Source of the DNA: Carposina sasakii
Taxonomy: Eukaryota; Arthropoda; Insecta; Lepidoptera; Carposinidae
Direction of reading: 5' to 3'
Assembly (NCBI GenBank): GCA_014607495.2
Contig: CP053169.1
Span: 2,294,001 to 2,358,000 of the forward strand
Length of the DNA stretch: 64,000 nucleotides
Shown: positions 36,501 to 42,500 of the stretch, piece by piece
Position numbering within the stretch: the stretch's first letter is position 1
Layout of the letters: every line of letters begins with the position of its first letter
Translations under genes and position numbers: made by a program
The notes under the pieces: model-generated
Told to the model about the DNA's origin: nothing
The model's database searches: none
The model's input: the letters and a program-made list of their open reading frames with translations, nothing else

Positions 36501-39500
36501 TAAGTCCTGTGTTGATGCGAGGCTTCGGTAGAATACATCAGCTGCATCTCCTTCCATGCATGTCGTAAGAGACTAAGAAAGCCGGGCATACGACTATAAG
36601 CTAGCAACTTGTTTCTGATCTACATCTATCCCCATGACCGTGGGATCTCTATTATGATACTGCAGTTTTGGCTTCCCCATTTCAGGAACATATGACCCCC
36701 TAATTAAGAGGACCTCTAAGTCCCACGTGTCAAGGTGTGAGCTTACCGCCGCCGCTATTCGATACAAAGGAAACAATTTAACGACAACTATCGAATCCAA
36801 TAGGTAATGTGGCCGAGTCAATCATAATAATATTACTATTCCTTTTCTAGGTTTCAAGTACTTTGACGCAGCAAAATCAGTTCGTCGTCTCGCTCACTCC
36901 TACACAGCTTTGTGTATGCTGGTGAAAGAGCTAGATAGATTTAGTGGTATGGCACTCTTGGGGTTTCTTATATCATCTCTCTTGCATTTGGTCGTGACGC
37001 CCTACAACATGATATCAACTATAGGTACGTACGTACGTCATCATTTAGTACACAGACTTAGGAAACATGTACTTACATATGATTTTGTATATACAGGGTG
37101 TAACAAAAGGGGTACCTCATGGATGGTGGATCTAGGGGAGTGGTCATGAAGGTCATGTCCCTCCGGGGGGCTCAGGCCAGATAAGGCACAAGCTTATCGG
37201 AGCTTACCATATCGGACCCTCAGCCCAACAAGAAAGTTCAGTATGAGTATGACCATCCCCTAACTGCAAGTCTGGATCCGCCCTTATATAGGATCTCCTT
37301 CGTAACCCTGCCATTCTGGCTTTCCCATTTCGTCAACACAGACATGTGAATATGTATGTACCTGCCTATGTTTAACTATGGTAAGTCTATCGATACTTTT
37401 TTAATCTTACAGGAAGTGACACAGTGAAAATGAAGATGTTTCTCCTGAACCTCCTCTGGTACATATACCATACCCTGACGATGCTCATAGTGGTGGAGCC
37501 AAGTCATCAAACCACTGTAGAAGTAAGTTTTTCATAGGATATAATAGGTATTAATACTAAGAATAATGCTAAGAATACCTATACGTAATATATCTATGGG
37601 TGTATACAGGGTGTTTGTGACAGCCAGGCAAATATTAATACCATGACTTCAGATCATGATTCTGAGGCGGAAAACACTGAACATTTTCGCAGGAAAATTC
37701 CTAAATTTTCCGACATTTTCTTCATATTTTCAGGAAATATTTACTCCGTTTAATTAGGCCTTACATAATGACTTATAAATAAAATTTTACCCAAAAGATG
37801 ATTTTCAAAAAAGTTGCCCTAAATCAAGTTCAAATAACTGATCAACCCCAATGGAGAGTTACAAATGATCCAAAAAATGGCAATATGTCACACAATAACC
37901 ATTAAGCCCATTTAGTCATATAACTCAACACAATGGTACTTGTTCAGCATTTCAGTATTTGCCTGGCTGTCACTTACACCCTATATAAACAGGGTGGATT
38001 CATAAATGAATCGCCGAAATGTCGTACGTGCATAACTTCTGAACTACTGTACCAAATCAGATGATTCTTATTTTGTATTTGTTATTTCCAGGACAAGGAT
38101 TGTATAAAAAAATATAAAAAATTTGGCATTACGAAGTTCGCCGTGTCAGCTAGAAATATTTTAATATACTGGCTTTATTTCCATAAATCAAATGTAACGG
38201 ATTGCTGTCTGTACATGGAAGATACATGAGAAAAAATATTTTTTATATCTATATTGTTTACCTGTGCGTTTGTGCACGCTAATCTCAGAAACGACCGAAC
38301 CTATTTCGATGTAGTTTTAAGGAACATATTGTGACAGGTCCCTCTTAACATATAGGTTACTTTTTATCCCAGAAAAATGTATTTATCCCGGACAATTTCT
38401 GTAGTCCACGCCGACGGAGTCGCGGGCGTCCACTAGTAGATTAATATGAACGTATCGCGAGCTGTTTATTTTTAATTACCTTCGCAATTTATTTAGAGCA
38501 GTTAAACTTTACTACCACTTAGTTAGTAGATAATGGAGTTTAAAATATAATTAACTTCGCCTTTGTATGGAAATTATTTTACTCTTAATAGTGTGATAAG
38601 AAATCGATTTATTTATAAGGTAGATAAACCAGGGCCCTACACCCTTTGCCCACGAATCTGACCAATCACAGGCAACTACAGTCTAGGTGTTGGGTCATGC
38701 CCAAGTACCTTAGATGACTCTTCGGTAACGCCGGAATCAGTACAAATTACTACAGGCTATATTTTCAGGCGATCAGCTTGCAACTTGTCACTGATCGTTT
38801 ACATCTGACCTCACGATATTGAACGTGGGTGTGCCATCTCGTTACGATCATGCAGTATTGCTGGCTACCGCATTTCGAGAACACAGATGTGTATATATGG
38901 GTGTAAAATGACAACAATAAGGTTATGATCATTTTCTTCTATGGAACCAACCCTGGGATACGACAAAAAAATTACGAAAAATTACTGTCATTTTATTGCA
39001 AGCAATGTATTCGTTTGATGCGCAAAGTACAAATGTACCTACAAAACTAACATTACTCGTATAATATTTTGACATGGTATCTTTGAAAAAAATGTTTGTT
39101 AAACGATTTCAGATGGATTTTTGTAAAAAAAATCATAATATTAATGTACTTTGGACCCCAATATCTAGGAAACCCGTGGTTTCCCAGGGGTGCTTCCATA
39201 GAAATAAATGATCGTGATATTACAAAGAATACGAGGTATTAAAAGAACAAAGTTATCTTTTTACACCCAGTAGGTATACTCGTATGTATATTGACAGCCG
39301 ATTGGTTTAGTTGGTAGTGACCCTGCCCGCCGCGCCTTAGATCCTGGGTTCGAATACCGGTAGGTGCAAAAATTGACTTATTATCTATGTGTATTTATAT
39401 ACCGTTGCTTAGTACCCACGACATAAAACCTTAGGGATCTTAGTGTGGGACGACTGAGATTGGGCCATCAATCAGCTAACAAGTGACTATAAAATAGTAT

Positions 39501-42500
39501 GTGAAATATGAAGATAGTTGTACTTAAAGGTGAGTATAGACTAGAGCATTTACTTGTAACAGAAACACGAGCCGCTCTATGATATGTTATAGTGTATCAC
39601 CCTTTACGAACCAGTATTGTACCATTCGTAAGAACGTTACATAACACAGAAATGCTCAAGAAAATGCTCTAGTCTATACTCACCTTAATATTATGTGTGG
39701 AACCACGTTAATGTATTGTGAAGTGTGTGATTATTTATATTTACAGGTAGATAAGATCCGAGAGCACGTGGCCCGCCTGATGGGCAGGAGTCCCCTCTGC
39801 AGTGAGCTGTCAGATGAGCTGCAAAGCTTCCACCGGCAGATGACGGTGCATAGTGCGTCGTATGCGCCGCTTGGGATCTGCGTTTTATCACGATCGCTGG
39901 TTGCAACGGTTGGTTGATGTCTATACTCCAAAATCCTCTAAGATCAGCAGTATATTATACAGGATCTTTTTTCGTTGCCACCCTTAACGAAGGGTACGTA
40001 CTCTATACATGAAACAAAGTAAGTTTATGCCAAAAAATGCTGGGAGACAAAGTAAATTTAAAAAAAACACTTGATCGGGCGAAATTTATAGTGTCCAGTG
40101 TTTATGCTAGTTTTTTCATAGACAGATTAATTATTTCTCGTGAAAAATCTTGCTACGTGCGTCTATGTGCATTTATGCAGAAAAACGGAGTCTATTTACT
40201 CAACTTTGGACCCTAATATCTTGGGAAGCAGACACTTCCCAGGTATGCTTCCATGGAGAAAAATGATCGTGATGATGAGGAGATTCCGTAGTTTTTGGGA
40301 ACGTTGACGACAAAAAAATCATCCTTTATACAGGGTGTAACAGAAAGGGTATGTTAAGCTAAAAGCTATGTAAATAGCCCACTATAGAGAACCTATTTCC
40401 AAAATTTGAGACTCGAAATCACATGTTTATTTCTCTAGATTGTATGAAAATTCCTGAGTTGTTTAGGAATTCTCCATACTATCTGGAAAAATAAAGATGT
40501 GATTTCGAGTCTGAAAATTTGTAGGTAGGTTCCTTTTAGCGGGCTATTTACATAGCTTTTCGCTTAACATACCCCTTTTGTTACATCCTGTATAAGTAAA
40601 TAAATATTTGGACTACTCACAACACATTAACCTAGTTTAAGATACAGGTAAGAGCTAGTTTAAGAATCAGAGAACCTTTTAACTAGTAAGATCAGTATTG
40701 ATAATATCATGGAGTTGCTAAATGTAAGAAAATATTGTACAATTTTGGAGAAAAAAAATAAACTAACAACACATTAACCTAGTTCCACAGTAAGATAAAA
40801 AAAAAAGGTATTGTGATATCATAAATAGAGATACGTACATATATCACATGGCTGTAATGTAGCAGAACTGCAAGATCACGATGATCTTTAAACAACTTTA
40901 GCATAATTAGGCATAAAGAAATAGTGACAAGTTGCGGAAAGAACGCCCCTGAGTTTCTTAGTAGGCGCTTACGACATACAGCTGATGGATTTTAGTGAAG
41001 CCCCCATCAGCACAGGTCAAGACTGATAATTAAAAAAACATCCATGATTCGGAAGCAAATATCGAAAATATAATGCTAGCTTCCCACGGTAAGTGATATT
41101 GCGGACGGGCCGCATCGTGGGAAGAGTATCGCCCGTGGTACATGATGATCACAAGATCCGCAACATCACAAAACGTGGGAAGCCAGCATTATATACAGGA
41201 TGTTTTTTGGTTGCAACCGTATACGAAAGGTATGTATTCTATACATCAAATAAAGTTTGTTTATACAAAAAATATTGCTGGGAAATGAGTTTAATTTTTC
41301 AGGTAATTTTTTTTTATTCATTTGGTCGCGCGCAATGTAAAGCTGACATCGCTCAACTTCGTCCGTAACGTGGTACGAGGTTACGTAAAACGGAGAATAA
41401 CATCAGTGCATAAAACCTACCTACTAACCTATTTGTTTAGTCGAAATCCTCGGAAAGAAATATTATAACAAATGCGAATTATCTGCCATCTTATCCTAGC
41501 ATAAACCTTCCAAACAGAATACTTAATAGCAAGAAGGTACTACTGCATTTTCCACCGGCATCGCCGTCATTTTACCATTGCCTAACTCGCGAAGCGAAAC
41601 ACCAAGGACCACAGAAAACCTACAGCCATCACAAACAATTAACATCATAAAGAAACACATGAAATTAAACTAAGACAATATTTTTTACGTAAGTTCCTAA
41701 GTACCTAACATCAGTTAGGTTACCTATCAAGGTACGAGTATTTACCAACAAATTTAACGGAACACAAAGAAAGATCTGATTAATAGTAGTTAGGTAACTT
41801 AGGTACCTACCAAAATAGTTATGTGAAACCGGGACAATTGGCTGGTTTTCCAGGATGCGGTAGACGGCCCTCAAAATCACCCGAGAATCAGTGGGTTGCT
41901 GTGCTTCAGGATGCCTGATGCCGTACTCACGAAGAGCCAATGCTGCATTTCCATCGGCTCTGCCATAGCAATACACAATGTTTAGGTATTCGCGCGAAGT
42001 GTACTGATGCGGCATTTTTTCAATGTTAATCAATAAATACCTAAACTGCACAATAAAACAAATACACACACACACACACACACGCGCGCGGTAATCAGTA
42101 CTTAAAACACAAAAACACAACTCGAGAAAAGAAAAAGCGTACGCATCAGGTGACGTATCAAACCGAACTGAATATGAAAAAAAAATCGCAACGTGTGCAG
42201 CTGTCGACGACTCGATATGACTCGACGTGGTGTCTGTGAAGTTAGCACCGCCATTTTGGAAATTTAAAAAAAATAATAGTTGTGCTAGATTGTGCTAGGC
42301 ATGTGCTGACTTGTGCCGTAAATAAAATATAAAAAAATTAAAAAGTTACAGGAAAAATAAAAAAAAAATATCACTAGCACCGCCATTTAGTAAAATTGAT
42401 AAAATAACAAATGGATAAGTTTGTGCTAGGGCTGTGCTATACTGTGCCGTAAAGCAAATTTCGTTACCGCTGATAGATTTTCAGAAAATCGCGATTGAAA

